This document shows, one piece after another, positions 16,608 to 25,144 of a stretch of DNA of 53,913 nt. Position 1 is the first letter of the stretch. The number at the start of each line of letters is the position of its first letter. Source of the stretch: Methanoculleus sp. UBA374 (GTDB taxonomy: Archaea; Halobacteriota; Methanomicrobia; Methanomicrobiales; Methanoculleaceae); NCBI GenBank assembly GCA_002508705.1, contig DAYL01000033.1, positions 284,665 to 338,577 of the forward strand. The letters are read 5' to 3'. The notes under the pieces are model-generated. The model saw nothing but the letters and a program-made list of their open reading frames with translations. It did not search any database and had not been told where the DNA came from. Both the position numbers and the translations under genes were made by a program.

Positions 16608-16889
16608 ATGGAGGCGGATCGTAACCCGTACGATAGCAAGCCGGAAATGCCCTGCCGGCACGCCCGGACCGATAAAGACGGCGTGAACTGCCAGGACCGC
16701 TGCCGGCTCGTCAATTTCGCGTTCGGGAGCATATCGAAGGGTGCGGTGCTGCTGCTCGTCCAAGCGAAGCAGGCCCCGGTCCAGGGCAGGCTCTGCCAGC
16801 CCGAGCAGGGGGCGGCGGACGGCCTTCACCGGACACGAGCCCGAAGAACGCCCGAACACGGCAGCGGCGGACACAAACACGGAGGATAA
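16608..16889 (+). CDS. Small Cys-containing protein, function unknown
   Basis: A 93-residue frame with a good Shine-Dalgarno (GGAGG five bases before the ATG). Its N-terminal third has MPCRHARTDKDG followed by NCQDRC, which could form a small metal site; the C-terminus ends in GSGGHKHGG. It ends four bases before the next gene, and that gene's Shine-Dalgarno lies inside its last codons, so the two look coupled. A minus-strand frame of 115 residues overlaps it, but lacks a comparable ribosome site. I do not recognise the protein. Confidence 0.5.
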   Translation: MEADRNPYDSKPEMPCRHARTDKDGVNCQDRCRLVNFAFGSISKGAVLLLVQAKQAPVQGRLCQPEQGAADGLHRTRARRTPEHGSGGHKHGG

Positions 16890-16893
16890 ACCG

Positions 16894-17550
16894 ATGACGG
16901 ACACCCGGACGCTTCTCTCGGCGCTCTCGTTCGGGCTCGCAGGCGCCTGTTTCTTCGCGTACCCTGCAATCCGGCCCTACACCGACGAAGCGTCCCTCGC
17001 CGGCGCCGAAGCATTCGCTTCACCCGCCTGGCTTCTTTCGCATACGCTCGCCATAGTCGGGTTCATCCTGCTCACGCTGGGGCTGCTCGGCCTGTATGGC
17101 CGTCTCCGCGGAACGAAGGCCGAAACCTGGGGCATCACGGCGCTTGTCCTGACCTGGATCGGCACCGGACTGATCCTGCCCTACTACGGGGTCGAGACCT
17201 TTGCGCTGCACGCCGTGGGCAGGGAAGCGCTCCGGGAGAACAGCGTCGGCCTGTTTGTAACGCTCACGGACTCGATCCGGTTTGGGGAGTGGGTCTGGCT
17301 CTTCACGTTCGGTCTCCTCGCTCTTGCAGCCGGCGCCATCCTGTTTGGGATCGCGATCTGGCGGTCGGGTCGCCTCCCCCGGTGGAGCGGTATTCCCCTG
17401 GCGCTCGGCTTCGCGCTCTTTCTCCCGCAGTTCTTCACGCCCCCGCCGGTCCGGGTCGCCCACGGGCTGCTCGTCCTCGCCGGGTGCTGGCTCGTGGCGT
17501 GGAGCATGGTGAACCACCGGACGGGCGAAGGGGACGCACGCTCCCGGTAA
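16894..17550 (+). CDS. Six-helix membrane protein, function unknown
   Basis: A 218-residue integral membrane protein with about six hydrophobic segments (roughly 7-24, 44-68, 79-99, 133-155, 165-182 and 188-206) and a basic tail. GGAGG lies eight bases before the ATG at 16894; the open frame extends upstream but only as a shadow of the previous gene. It resembles the loosely defined DUF4386/DUF998-like four-to-six helix proteins, without any catalytic motif. The coupling with the small Cys protein upstream suggests a shared role, which is unknown. Confidence 0.75.
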   Translation: MTDTRTLLSALSFGLAGACFFAYPAIRPYTDEASLAGAEAFASPAWLLSHTLAIVGFILLTLGLLGLYGRLRGTKAETWGITALVLTWIGTGLILPYYGVETFALHAVGREALRENSVGLFVTLTDSIRFGEWVWLFTFGLLALAAGAILFGIAIWRSGRLPRWSGIPLALGFALFLPQFFTPPPVRVAHGLLVLAGCWLVAWSMVNHRTGEGDARSR

Positions 17551-17649
17551 CCATCTCCCGTGCGGAGTCAACCTTCCTGGCCTATGAACCGGTAGTTCGT
17601 GATGAGCATTGAAGCGCACCGAAAGAAAAATGCCGGGTATCCCGCCGCC

Positions 17650-19389
17650 CTACTGCAGCACGATGTAGGCAAGGATCGAGAGCAGGAACGCAAGCGCAAG
17701 GATCATAAAACTGATCGGGGCGATGAACGCGAGCATCGCGTTGACGGTGCTTGCAAGTTGCGAGACCCGCTGCGACCCGAAGACGACGACCCCCTCGCAC
17801 GAAGCCGTTGCCGCCCCCACCCGGGCTGGGGCAAGGTCGGCGACCGCCTCCCGGACCGCCTGCTCCACATACGGGACGATCTCCTCCACCGGCACCCGAT
17901 ACCCGACCGGGTTCTTGCCGCTGATGGTATTTACCGTGTGGGTATCGGTGGTCATGACCTCGGCCTCGTCAACGTGGCCGAGCACCACGGAGCGAAGTCT
18001 CTCCCGGACGCCCGGGACCATGTTGTTCCCGTCGATCAGGACGTAGGCCGCCCGCTCTCCGCCGACCTCCGTCGCCAGCACCTGCACCCCGAGCGACCCG
18101 AACCCCTGCTCGCGGGTGAACGGGACCCGGACATGCGAGACACCGATCGCGAGCGTTTCCATGGGAAGATCCCGGGCAACCCTGAACCCCTCGCGTGCGG
18201 CGGCGATGTACTCCGTCGCGATCCGGGTTGCCGGGAGGACCGGAGAACCCACACTGGCCATGCAGTTGTGGGCGTCCACGAAGGCGACCGCCGAGAAGGC
18301 GCATCTTCCTTCGGCCATGATCACCGTCCCGATCGAGTAGTCGAGGTCCTCCGTCCGTTCCGGAGAGCGGGTGCTCACCATCAGGAGGGCGTCTCCGAAC
18401 CGCTGGCAGAGGATTGAGACCGATCCCGACGCGACCCGGACCGGGCGGCTCGCGGAGCCGGAGAAGGTGAGCCTTTCCCGGGACGCCTCAACGGCGCGGG
18501 CGATCTTATCGATCTCGCTCTCCGAGACCAGGTTGAAGTCGTGGGTGGCGCAGCCGTGAGCGACCAGCGTCTCCTCGGGAAACGTGTCGTGGAGGATCCG
18601 CGGAAGGTTGCCGCCGCCGACGTCGCCCATCGGCCCGGGATGGACGTTCGGGACCGTGAAGAGAGCGTCCTCCCCGGAGTCGCGGGAGAAGAAGAGCGAG
18701 ACCTGCGGGACGTAGACCTCCTCGCCGATCTCGCGGAAGAAGTCCTCCATCTTCTTTGAGTCGTCGGTCAGGTGGGCGATGAAGGTGTTGAGGAAGTTAA
18801 GCCCGCTGATCTGGAACGCCCGCTTCAGCGGCCGCTCGATCAGCCAGATCAGGAAGACAAAGACCAGCCCGAAGACTCCCTGGAGGAGGAGAGCGTAGGG
18901 CACGAACCCTGGAGTAAAATACCAGGCCCCGACCGTTATCCCGGCTGCGCTCTGGAGGAACGCGGGAAGGACCATCCGGATGATCCGGTAGTCGGCCACG
19001 GCAACGAGGACCAGCAGCCGGAGGCCGAAGACCAGGCCGAGAGCGACCGCATAAAGTGCGGGAAAGACCTCCCTCCCGAAGACCAGGACCGGCGAGAGGC
19101 TCAGGATCACGGAGAGAACCGTGCAGGCCAGGGCGAGGAGGGCCGACCGGTTCCAGGTGAGTTGCCCGCCGGAATATCCCACCAGAGGCACGGTCAGCAG
19201 GAAGGCGACCAGTGCCGGGACGGAGAACCCGAGGGTCCCGACCAGGAAAAATTCTTGTCCGGCCCGGTAGGTGGCGGCGTCGATGATGAGCCCGAGCACG
19301 ACGATGAGCGCAAGGGACCTCGGCCAGGACGGGGCGGAGAAGATGTACCGCGTGAGCCGCTCGACACGCACATCGGGACCGGATTCCAT
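17650..19389 (-). CDS. DUF2070 archaeal membrane protein
   Basis: A 579-residue protein of the archaeal DUF2070 family. The first 190 residues contain about seven transmembrane helices; a large soluble domain follows with FTVPNVHPGPMGDVGGG, VAHGCATHDFNLVS and DTHTVNTISG, motifs that recur in this family and look like a metal- or nucleotide-binding site (HPGP, GCATHD, DTHT). Two further hydrophobic helices close the protein. Its function is not established. I start at ATG 19389, in front of which GGGGG lies nine bases upstream; the frame is open 21 codons further. It is not clearly linked to its neighbours. Confidence 0.9.
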   Translation of the reverse strand: MESGPDVRVERLTRYIFSAPSWPRSLALIVVLGLIIDAATYRAGQEFFLVGTLGFSVPALVAFLLTVPLVGYSGGQLTWNRSALLALACTVLSVILSLSPVLVFGREVFPALYAVALGLVFGLRLLVLVAVADYRIIRMVLPAFLQSAAGITVGAWYFTPGFVPYALLLQGVFGLVFVFLIWLIERPLKRAFQISGLNFLNTFIAHLTDDSKKMEDFFREIGEEVYVPQVSLFFSRDSGEDALFTVPNVHPGPMGDVGGGNLPRILHDTFPEETLVAHGCATHDFNLVSESEIDKIARAVEASRERLTFSGSASRPVRVASGSVSILCQRFGDALLMVSTRSPERTEDLDYSIGTVIMAEGRCAFSAVAFVDAHNCMASVGSPVLPATRIATEYIAAAREGFRVARDLPMETLAIGVSHVRVPFTREQGFGSLGVQVLATEVGGERAAYVLIDGNNMVPGVRERLRSVVLGHVDEAEVMTTDTHTVNTISGKNPVGYRVPVEEIVPYVEQAVREAVADLAPARVGAATASCEGVVVFGSQRVSQLASTVNAMLAFIAPISFMILALAFLLSILAYIVLQ

Positions 19390-19472
19390 CAGGCGCCCCC
19401 GGATGCCACTCCCGGACCGGGGGCAGGAGCCGGTGTCATCCCGCCGGCACATTGCACGTTATTCCCCATAAT

Positions 19473-20363
19473 TTAGGTCAGTATTTCTCCGGGCTCGCCA
19501 AAGACCTTCCGGTACCGTGCAAGCATCCGGTCCCAGTCCGGAAGGTTCGTCTGGGTGCCCGTCCGCTCGACGACATAGGACGAGACCACCGCCCCTGCAC
19601 GACAGCAATCGAGCGGGGTGTAGCCCTTCCGGAACGCCGTGAGGAAACCGGCCCGGTAACCGTCGCCGGCGCCCGTGGGGTCGACGGCATCCACCCTGAC
19701 GGCCGGGACATGGTGCTCCTCGCCGTCCATGCAGAGGACGCTCCCCTCCGCCCCCCGGGTCGTGACCGTCATGGGGACCGACGCAACGAGCGCATCCTGC
19801 TCCACCCCGAGCATATCGCACATCCGGTCCATCTCGTGGTTGTTCGAGAAGAGGATGTCGACGTTTGCAAGGATAACCTCGAGTTGCTCGGGGGTGTAGC
19901 GAAGGAGGTCCTGGCCCGGGTCGAAGGAGGCGAATTTGCTCTTCCGGGCCACCCGGACGTTGAAGTCGGGGTCGGCCGTCGCCATGTGGACGAAGTCGAG
20001 GGCGGGGGCCTCCGCACGGGAGAACGCGGCCGACGCACCCCATTCAAAGAAGGTCTCCTGGTCGCCGGCGTCGTCCGTAAAGACGTATGCGGTTGCGGTG
20101 CGGGCATCCCCGACCACGGAGAAGTCCTGCACGATCTCGAGGTCGTGCATCCAATGGTCGTAGTCGCTGCCCGGAAAATCGCCGCCGACCGATGAGATCA
20201 GGCGGCACCGCTCCCCGAGCATCGCGATCCCGACCGCGATATTCGCCGCTCCGCCGCCGAAGTAGACGGAATGGGCGGTGATATAGGTCGAGTTGTGCCT
20301 TCCGGGGAGTTTCGGCACCCGGAAGAGATGGTCGACGGCGGTATGCCCGACGACGGAGATCAT
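19473..20363 (-). CDS. PfkB-family sugar or nucleoside kinase
   Basis: A 296-residue ribokinase-fold kinase that phosphorylates a sugar or nucleoside with ATP. The N-terminal signature [10 protein letters not shown] spans 36-46 and the C-terminal signature [13 protein letters not shown] starts at 238, with D244 as the catalytic base and the GAGD anion hole. Archaeal relatives of this size include broad-specificity nucleoside kinases, which would fit a salvage role, but specificity cannot be read here. It overlaps the upstream UPF0212 gene by four bases (ATGA), so the two are translationally coupled. Confidence 0.9.
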   Translation of the reverse strand: MISVVGHTAVDHLFRVPKLPGRHNSTYITAHSVYFGGGAANIAVGIAMLGERCRLISSVGGDFPGSDYDHWMHDLEIVQDFSVVGDARTATAYVFTDDAGDQETFFEWGASAAFSRAEAPALDFVHMATADPDFNVRVARKSKFASFDPGQDLLRYTPEQLEVILANVDILFSNNHEMDRMCDMLGVEQDALVASVPMTVTTRGAEGSVLCMDGEEHHVPAVRVDAVDPTGAGDGYRAGFLTAFRKGYTPLDCCRAGAVVSSYVVERTGTQTNLPDWDRMLARYRKVFGEPGEILT

Positions 20364-20698
20364 AGTTCCTCCACTTCCTGCACCTTCAGCGGAACGTCGC
20401 GCAAAGCCTTGCCGACAACCGACTTTGCTATCCGCGATGCGTGTTCGCCGGATTCCGCACGGAAGACCTTCATCTGAAGGACGAGGCCGACGAGGGCGGT
20501 GTTCGCCACCACAAGAGCGGTGTCGAGATCCCCCTCGCAGAGGGGGCAGGCGCTCACCCCGGCCTCGATCTCCACGAACTTTGCCGAAGGATTGAGCCGT
20601 TTCCCCGCCTCGCTGATCGCGATGCTCACGGCATCGTCCATCGACCTGACATCTTTAATTATCCACGCTGATTCAAGCGTAACCAAATAATCCGGCAT
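20360..20698 (-). CDS. UPF0212 (DUF555) conserved archaeal protein
   Basis: A 112-residue protein matching the archaeal UPF0212/DUF555 family along its whole length: [17 protein letters not shown] at the start, [12 protein letters not shown] in the middle and [15 protein letters not shown] at the end. It carries a CPLC pair (C51, C54), consistent with a small metal site. The function is unknown; the family is confined to euryarchaea, mostly methanogens. The ATGA overlap with the PfkB kinase suggests a shared pathway. Confidence 0.9.
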   Translation of the reverse strand: MPDYLVTLESAWIIKDVRSMDDAVSIAISEAGKRLNPSAKFVEIEAGVSACPLCEGDLDTALVVANTALVGLVLQMKVFRAESGEHASRIAKSVVGKALRDVPLKVQEVEEL

Positions 20699-20719
20699 AA
20701 TCTCTCCGAAATAGGCGTC

Positions 20720-21247
20720 CTACCAGGTCTCACGGTGCGTGTGCTCGTCCACCGGCATACGCTCCATAGGTTCGAGCGGCGGCGTTCCCCTGCCGACCGC
20801 GAGAAGCGCGACGGGACGGACATGCTGGGGGAGGCCCAGGGTCTCGCGAACAGAGTCTTCGTTGAACGCCCCGGTCCAGCACGAGTGCAGGCCCCGGGCA
20901 TGTGCGGCGAGCATCATATACGTGCAGGCGATGGTGGCGTCCTGCACCGCGTAGAGGATCCCCCGCTCCCCGTAGTGCGACATGGACCGTACGTAGTTCG
21001 CACAGACCGCAAAGACCGCAGGGGCCTCCCGGATGTGCACCTGCTCGAAGGCCGCGAGCGCAAGCTCCTCCCTCGCGTCTTCGTAGGTTACGATGACGAC
21101 GTCCCATGCCTCACGGTTTCCGGCGCTCGGCGCCGTTCTCGCAGCGGCGAGGATGTAGTCGATATCCTCCGGGTCAAGCGGTTCCCCGGAGTATTCCCGA
21201 ACCGACGACCGCGTTTTTAAGAATCGAAGAAAATCAGATGAGTTCAT
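20720..21247 (-). CDS. Nitroreductase-family FMN protein
   Basis: A 175-residue FMN-dependent nitroreductase-like protein. It begins with the typical FLKTRSSVREYSGEPL arginine-rich FMN phosphate site, followed by ARTAPSAGNREAW, and ends in VRPVALLAVGRG. It is shorter than classical NfsB (about 215) and fits the small archaeal NADH-oxidase-like subgroup. The substrate is unknown; flavin reduction or quinone reduction is likely. Its start overlaps the end of the preceding gene by 14 bases, so the two probably share a transcript. Confidence 0.9.
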   Translation of the reverse strand: MNSSDFLRFLKTRSSVREYSGEPLDPEDIDYILAAARTAPSAGNREAWDVVIVTYEDAREELALAAFEQVHIREAPAVFAVCANYVRSMSHYGERGILYAVQDATIACTYMMLAAHARGLHSCWTGAFNEDSVRETLGLPQHVRPVALLAVGRGTPPLEPMERMPVDEHTHRETW

Positions 21248-21596
21248 GCTCTTTGAGCGTATCCCACGCAGCCTGTGCGGCGGTCGTAACGGCGCTGACG
21301 CCTCTGCTCAGCCGTTCCGACGCGGCGCCCAGTTCCATGCTCTCGGTGAGAGCGATCGCTTCGTTGAGGTGATCGATGGCCTTCTTAAATTCACCAAGTT
21401 CCGTGCCCCCATACGCAAACTCGAGCTCCGAACGGATTGACTCGAGCACCATCACGAGCATCCGTTTTCCGCCGGGTTTCTCCTGGAGCGGAAACTGGAT
21501 CAGGGCTGTCGTCAGGTGCGACCCGACAATCAGTTCGGATTTCGCCCGTTCGGCAAACTGGTAGACCCTGACGGCGGTTTTGAGATCCATACTCAT
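21234..21596 (-). CDS. Helical protein, function unknown
   Basis: A 120-residue, almost entirely helical protein without Cys or a signal peptide, with long amphipathic stretches (for example KRMLVMVLESIRSELEF and LGEFKKAIDHLNEAI) suggesting a small helical bundle. ATG 21596 or 21590 can start it; the frame stays open further upstream, but that part overlaps the AT-rich promoter CTAGTATAAAAAG and the next gene. The family is not recognised. It overlaps the nitroreductase start, suggesting co-translation. Confidence 0.7.
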   Translation of the reverse strand: MSMDLKTAVRVYQFAERAKSELIVGSHLTTALIQFPLQEKPGGKRMLVMVLESIRSELEFAYGGTELGEFKKAIDHLNEAIALTESMELGAASERLSRGVSAVTTAAQAAWDTLKEHELI

Positions 21597-21645
21597 ACTG
21601 GAACTCGCTAGTATAAAAAGTATCGAAAGAGAAGAGCGGGACGGC

Positions 21646-21951
21646 TTATCTTGATTTCTGCTTGGTCCCGAGAGCCGACACCTTGGCGCGCCGTATACAC
21701 CGGCGTACCCGTGCGTCCATGGTGGGGGCGCCTCCACCTCGGCCTCGGCCGCCGCGTCCACCCCGTCCGCCGCGTCCGCCGCGCCGGGAGTCCTGTCCTT
21801 CCCTGTTTGCTCGTTTGAGGATAGCCGCCGCAGGCTTGAACCGCTGGTTCGGGCCGGGTCTCTTCACTTCGCCTTCACTTGCAGGGACGAGTCGTATCTG
21901 CCCCTTTACGCCCTTAACCTGGGCCCACTGAACACTTCCTGTCTTTCCCAT
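21646..21951 (-). CDS. DUF5350-like protein with RGG repeat
   Basis: A 101-residue very basic protein. The first 50 residues (GKTGSVQWAQVKGVKGQ, then KRPGPNQRFKPA) resemble the short methanogen DUF5350 family. They are followed by a run of GGR units at about 58-74 coded by GC-rich 9-base repeats, then a basic tail rich in Arg and Lys. RGG boxes bind RNA in many proteins, so a role with RNA or the ribosome is plausible, but this is inference. The assignment to DUF5350 is from memory of its motif pattern. The ATG at 21951 begins MGKTG, as in the family. Confidence 0.75.
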   Translation of the reverse strand: MGKTGSVQWAQVKGVKGQIRLVPASEGEVKRPGPNQRFKPAAAILKRANREGQDSRRGGRGGRGGRGGRGRGGGAPTMDARVRRCIRRAKVSALGTKQKSR

Positions 21952-22053
21952 GATAGAACTCCTTTATGATTATGAACTGACCCTCTGATAAAAGTAACCC
22001 GGAGCCCGGCCGGGACAGACCGGGTCCGGGGCGGGAGGCAATCGTTCCGGAGA

Positions 22054-23913
22054 TCAGGCGAGTAATTCTTTTAGTTCGCGCCTGAGGACCTCGCTGACGA
22101 CCTTGCCGTCCACGCTCCCCCTGAGTTCCTGCATGACGACCCCCATCAGGGGACCAAGTGCGCCCATGCCCTTCTCGCGGGCGAATGCCTCCCGCTCGGC
22201 CACGATGCGGTGCACGATCGCTTCCACATCGGCCCGCGACACGGCGGGGGCCATCCTGGCAATGGCTGCATCCACCCGCTCCCGGGGCGTTCCGCCGCCA
22301 CCGCCCGCCGTCCGGGCGAGTTCGGTGATCAGGTCGGGGATCGCCTCCTTTGCAGCCCGGCCGGCTTCCACGGCGGAGAGGAGGGTAAGGATCTCCTCTT
22401 TACTCACCCGGTCGACGGCCACGCCGTCGCGGGCAAGTTCCCGGCAGGTGGCAAGCAGTGTCCGTGCCGCGGTGGTGGGGCGGACACCGGCGGCGACGGC
22501 CGCTTCAAACGTCGGCAGCCGCTCGGAGAACGCCATCTGGTGCGCCAGCGCCTCGTCAAGCCCGAACGCCCTGACAAACCGCTCCGCCCGGTCGGTCAGA
22601 AGTTCGGGCACCGCGATGCTCTCCCAGCGGTCCTTATCGATCTCAACCGGAAATACGTCGGTCTCGGGGTACATCCGTGCAGCTCCGGGAAGCGGGCGCA
22701 TGTAGGCCGTGCTCCCTTCTTCCAGCATCTTCCGGGTCTCCTCGGGCACGCCGGAGAGGGCCATCTCCGCGCGGATCATCACCTGCTCGATCGCGCAGCC
22801 GGCCCGCTCTCTTCCCGCCGCCACGATGACGACGCAGTCCTCTTCCGCGGCACCGACGACCTCCCGCAGCCGGGCGACCTCCTCTGCGGTGACGCCGTAG
22901 GCGGGGAGTTCGTCGGTGTGGAAGATCCCGCCGACGCCGCACTTCTTCGCGTAGTCCGACATCTCGCTCCCGAGGCGGCGGCCGGGCTGGATCTCCCGCC
23001 CGACGAGACCTGCAAACCCGCAGAGCCGGATAGCGAGGATGGACTTTGCCTTCTTCAGGATGGAGGATGCCGTTCCGGCAAAGAGTTCGGTGACGTCGAC
23101 GACGGTGTGGTCGACCCGTGCGCCGCGCTCCCGTAAAGCGTCGCGAACGGCAAGGAGGTTCGTCTGCCGTTCGACCTCGCGGCTGACCACCTCGGCGATG
23201 AGGTTGAGCTCCTGAACGCCCTTGATCTCAACCCGTGCGCCGCCGGCGATGGAGACGTTGATGTCCTGCCGGATCGTCCCGAGGCCCCGTTTCACCCGGC
23301 CGGTGGAGCGGAGCACCATGCCGATATACTCGGCGATCCGCTGGACGGCCTTTGGGGTGTGCATGCAGGGCGCGGTGGTGATCTCGACGAGCGGGATACC
23401 CAGGCGGTCGAGTGAGAAGGTATCGCCCTCGACCCGTTGCGCCGCCTCCTCTTCCAGGCATATCGTCTCGATCCGGCAGCCGTCCGGGAGGGCGCCGGAG
23501 AGCGCAACGAGCGCCGTCCGCTGGAACCCGCTGGTGTTCGAACCGTCGATGACGAGTTTTCGCATCGTCTGCACCTGCTCGACGGGGGTCATGCCGAGCA
23601 TCTTCGCTATCGTGAGGCAGACTTCGAGCGCCTCGGGGTTCATCGGGGCAGGAGGCTCCTCGTCGTGCTCCACCAGACAGACCGTATCGTAGGTATAGTA
23701 GCAGAACTTCCGGACGAGTTTCATCTCTTCCCGCGCCGCCCGGTCGATCTCACCGAGTTCGCTCTCCGTCGCCCGGAGGTAACGGTAAAACTCTCCCGTC
23801 CGCTCGCTGGTGTCCCGGAGAAGGGTCGGGCACCGGCAGAAAAGTTTCTCGGCGGTGTCGAGTTGCTGGTGGATCTCGATCCCGGCTTTGAGGCCGAGTT
23901 CCTTATAGTCCAT
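22054..23913 (-). CDS. gatE: Glu-tRNA(Gln) amidotransferase subunit E
   Basis: A 619-residue archaeal GatE. With GatD it converts Glu-tRNA(Gln) to Gln-tRNA(Gln), since archaea lack a glutaminyl-tRNA synthetase of their own. Visible features are the N-terminal GLKAGIEIHQQLDT strand, the MRKLVIDGSNTSGFQRT segment of the kinase domain, GTIRQDINVSI, an inserted AspRS-like domain in the centre, and the YqeY-like C-terminal domain (from about 530, ending in SEVLRRELKELLA). ATG 23913 follows GGAGGT by seven bases and overlaps the gatD stop by 11 bases, so the subunits are made together. Confidence 0.97.
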   Translation of the reverse strand: MDYKELGLKAGIEIHQQLDTAEKLFCRCPTLLRDTSERTGEFYRYLRATESELGEIDRAAREEMKLVRKFCYYTYDTVCLVEHDEEPPAPMNPEALEVCLTIAKMLGMTPVEQVQTMRKLVIDGSNTSGFQRTALVALSGALPDGCRIETICLEEEAAQRVEGDTFSLDRLGIPLVEITTAPCMHTPKAVQRIAEYIGMVLRSTGRVKRGLGTIRQDINVSIAGGARVEIKGVQELNLIAEVVSREVERQTNLLAVRDALRERGARVDHTVVDVTELFAGTASSILKKAKSILAIRLCGFAGLVGREIQPGRRLGSEMSDYAKKCGVGGIFHTDELPAYGVTAEEVARLREVVGAAEEDCVVIVAAGRERAGCAIEQVMIRAEMALSGVPEETRKMLEEGSTAYMRPLPGAARMYPETDVFPVEIDKDRWESIAVPELLTDRAERFVRAFGLDEALAHQMAFSERLPTFEAAVAAGVRPTTAARTLLATCRELARDGVAVDRVSKEEILTLLSAVEAGRAAKEAIPDLITELARTAGGGGGTPRERVDAAIARMAPAVSRADVEAIVHRIVAEREAFAREKGMGALGPLMGVVMQELRGSVDGKVVSEVLRRELKELLA

Positions 23914-25144
23914 TACTCGACCTCCGCCGGATCTCGCCCGCAAGGTCGGTCTGCATCAACTCGCCCGCCCGTTCGGGGTCTTTTTCATTCCCGAGCACCC
24001 ACATCAGTTTGACGAGCGCCGCCTCGGGGAGCATGTCCTCCCCCTCAACCACGCCGGCGGCAAGAAGGTCTCTTCCGGTGTTGTAGACCCGGTCGCAGAC
24101 CCGGCCGTGCAGGCACTGGGACGTCATGACGACGGTCGTCCCGTCCTCGATCATATCCCGGAGCGGGGGTATCCACTCCGTCGCCACGTGCCCGAGCCCC
24201 GTCCCCGATATGACCAGGCCCGCGTAGCCCTCAAAGGCGTCGAGGACCGCGGCGGGCATACCGGGGTAGAAGTTGAGGAGGGCGCAGCGCTCTTCGAGCG
24301 CATCGTGGAGTTCCGGCTCCCCGGTCCCCCGCCTGACCGCCTCGTCCGAGAGGGCGACGGAGAGGGAGGGGTAGTCGACGTAGCCGAGCGGCGCCATTCC
24401 CATGCTCCGGAAGGCGTCGCGCCGGGAGGTGTGCATCTTCCGGACCCTCGTCGCCCGGTGGATGGAGCACCGGTCGTCGTTCGTCGTCGCGTGCATCACC
24501 ACCGCCACCTCGCCGAGGTCGCCGGCAGCGACGGCGGCGCTGCAGAGGGCGTTCATGGCGTTGTCGGAACTCGGGCGGTCGGCGGACCGCTGCGACCCGA
24601 CAAAGACCACCGGCACCGGCGTCTTCAGCATGAACCTGACGGCCGCCGCCGAGTAGGCCATCGTGTCGGTGCCGTGGGTGACGATCACCCCGGAGACCCC
24701 GTGCCGGATCTCGTCGTAGACCGCCCGGGCAAGTTCCTGCCAGAGCGCCGGGCGCATGTTCTCCGAGAGGATGCTTGCGACCTGGCGGTCGCGGTAGCGG
24801 GCGATATCCCCGAGTTCCGGGATCGCCCGCAGGATGTCGCTCGCCGAGAACTGGCTCGTCACGGCCCCTGTCCGGTAGTCCACCCTGCTTGCGATCGTCC
24901 CGCCGGTGGAGATGATGGCGAGTTCCGGGAGGTCGGGGTTCTGGATGACGACTCCGGCGCCTGCCGGCGGCTGCGGAGCAGCGCGCTCAATCAGTTCGAT
25001 CTTCTCGGGGGATGTCCCGATGTTGTAGCCGTTGTCCAGTTTGACGACGGCCATCCCGTCACGCTCGGTGATGTAGGTCCCGGTGAGGGCGGTCCCGCCG
25101 CTCGCGTACCGCACCAGGTCGCCGGTTTGCAGAGTCTCCGTTAT
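23903..25144 (-). CDS. gatD: Glu-tRNA(Gln) amidotransferase subunit D
   Basis: Asparaginase-like subunit that frees ammonia from glutamine for GatE. After an N-terminal GatD domain with LQTGDLV and DNGYNIG, the L-asparaginase domain carries ISTGGTIASR with the catalytic Thr, then VTHGTDTM and the MHTSRRDAFRS lysine/serine region. The first conventional start, GTG 25114, would cut off the conserved beginning TLQTGDL; the frame continues to an ATA at 25142-25144 that overlaps the argH stop as ATAA and has GGAGG eight bases before it. I therefore give the longer gene (413 residues) as preferred. Confidence 0.93.
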   Translation of the reverse strand: MTETLQTGDLVRYASGGTALTGTYITERDGMAVVKLDNGYNIGTSPEKIELIERAAPQPPAGAGVVIQNPDLPELAIISTGGTIASRVDYRTGAVTSQFSASDILRAIPELGDIARYRDRQVASILSENMRPALWQELARAVYDEIRHGVSGVIVTHGTDTMAYSAAAVRFMLKTPVPVVFVGSQRSADRPSSDNAMNALCSAAVAAGDLGEVAVVMHATTNDDRCSIHRATRVRKMHTSRRDAFRSMGMAPLGYVDYPSLSVALSDEAVRRGTGEPELHDALEERCALLNFYPGMPAAVLDAFEGYAGLVISGTGLGHVATEWIPPLRDMIEDGTTVVMTSQCLHGRVCDRVYNTGRDLLAAGVVEGEDMLPEAALVKLMWVLGNEKDPERAGELMQTDLAGEIRRRSSNGL

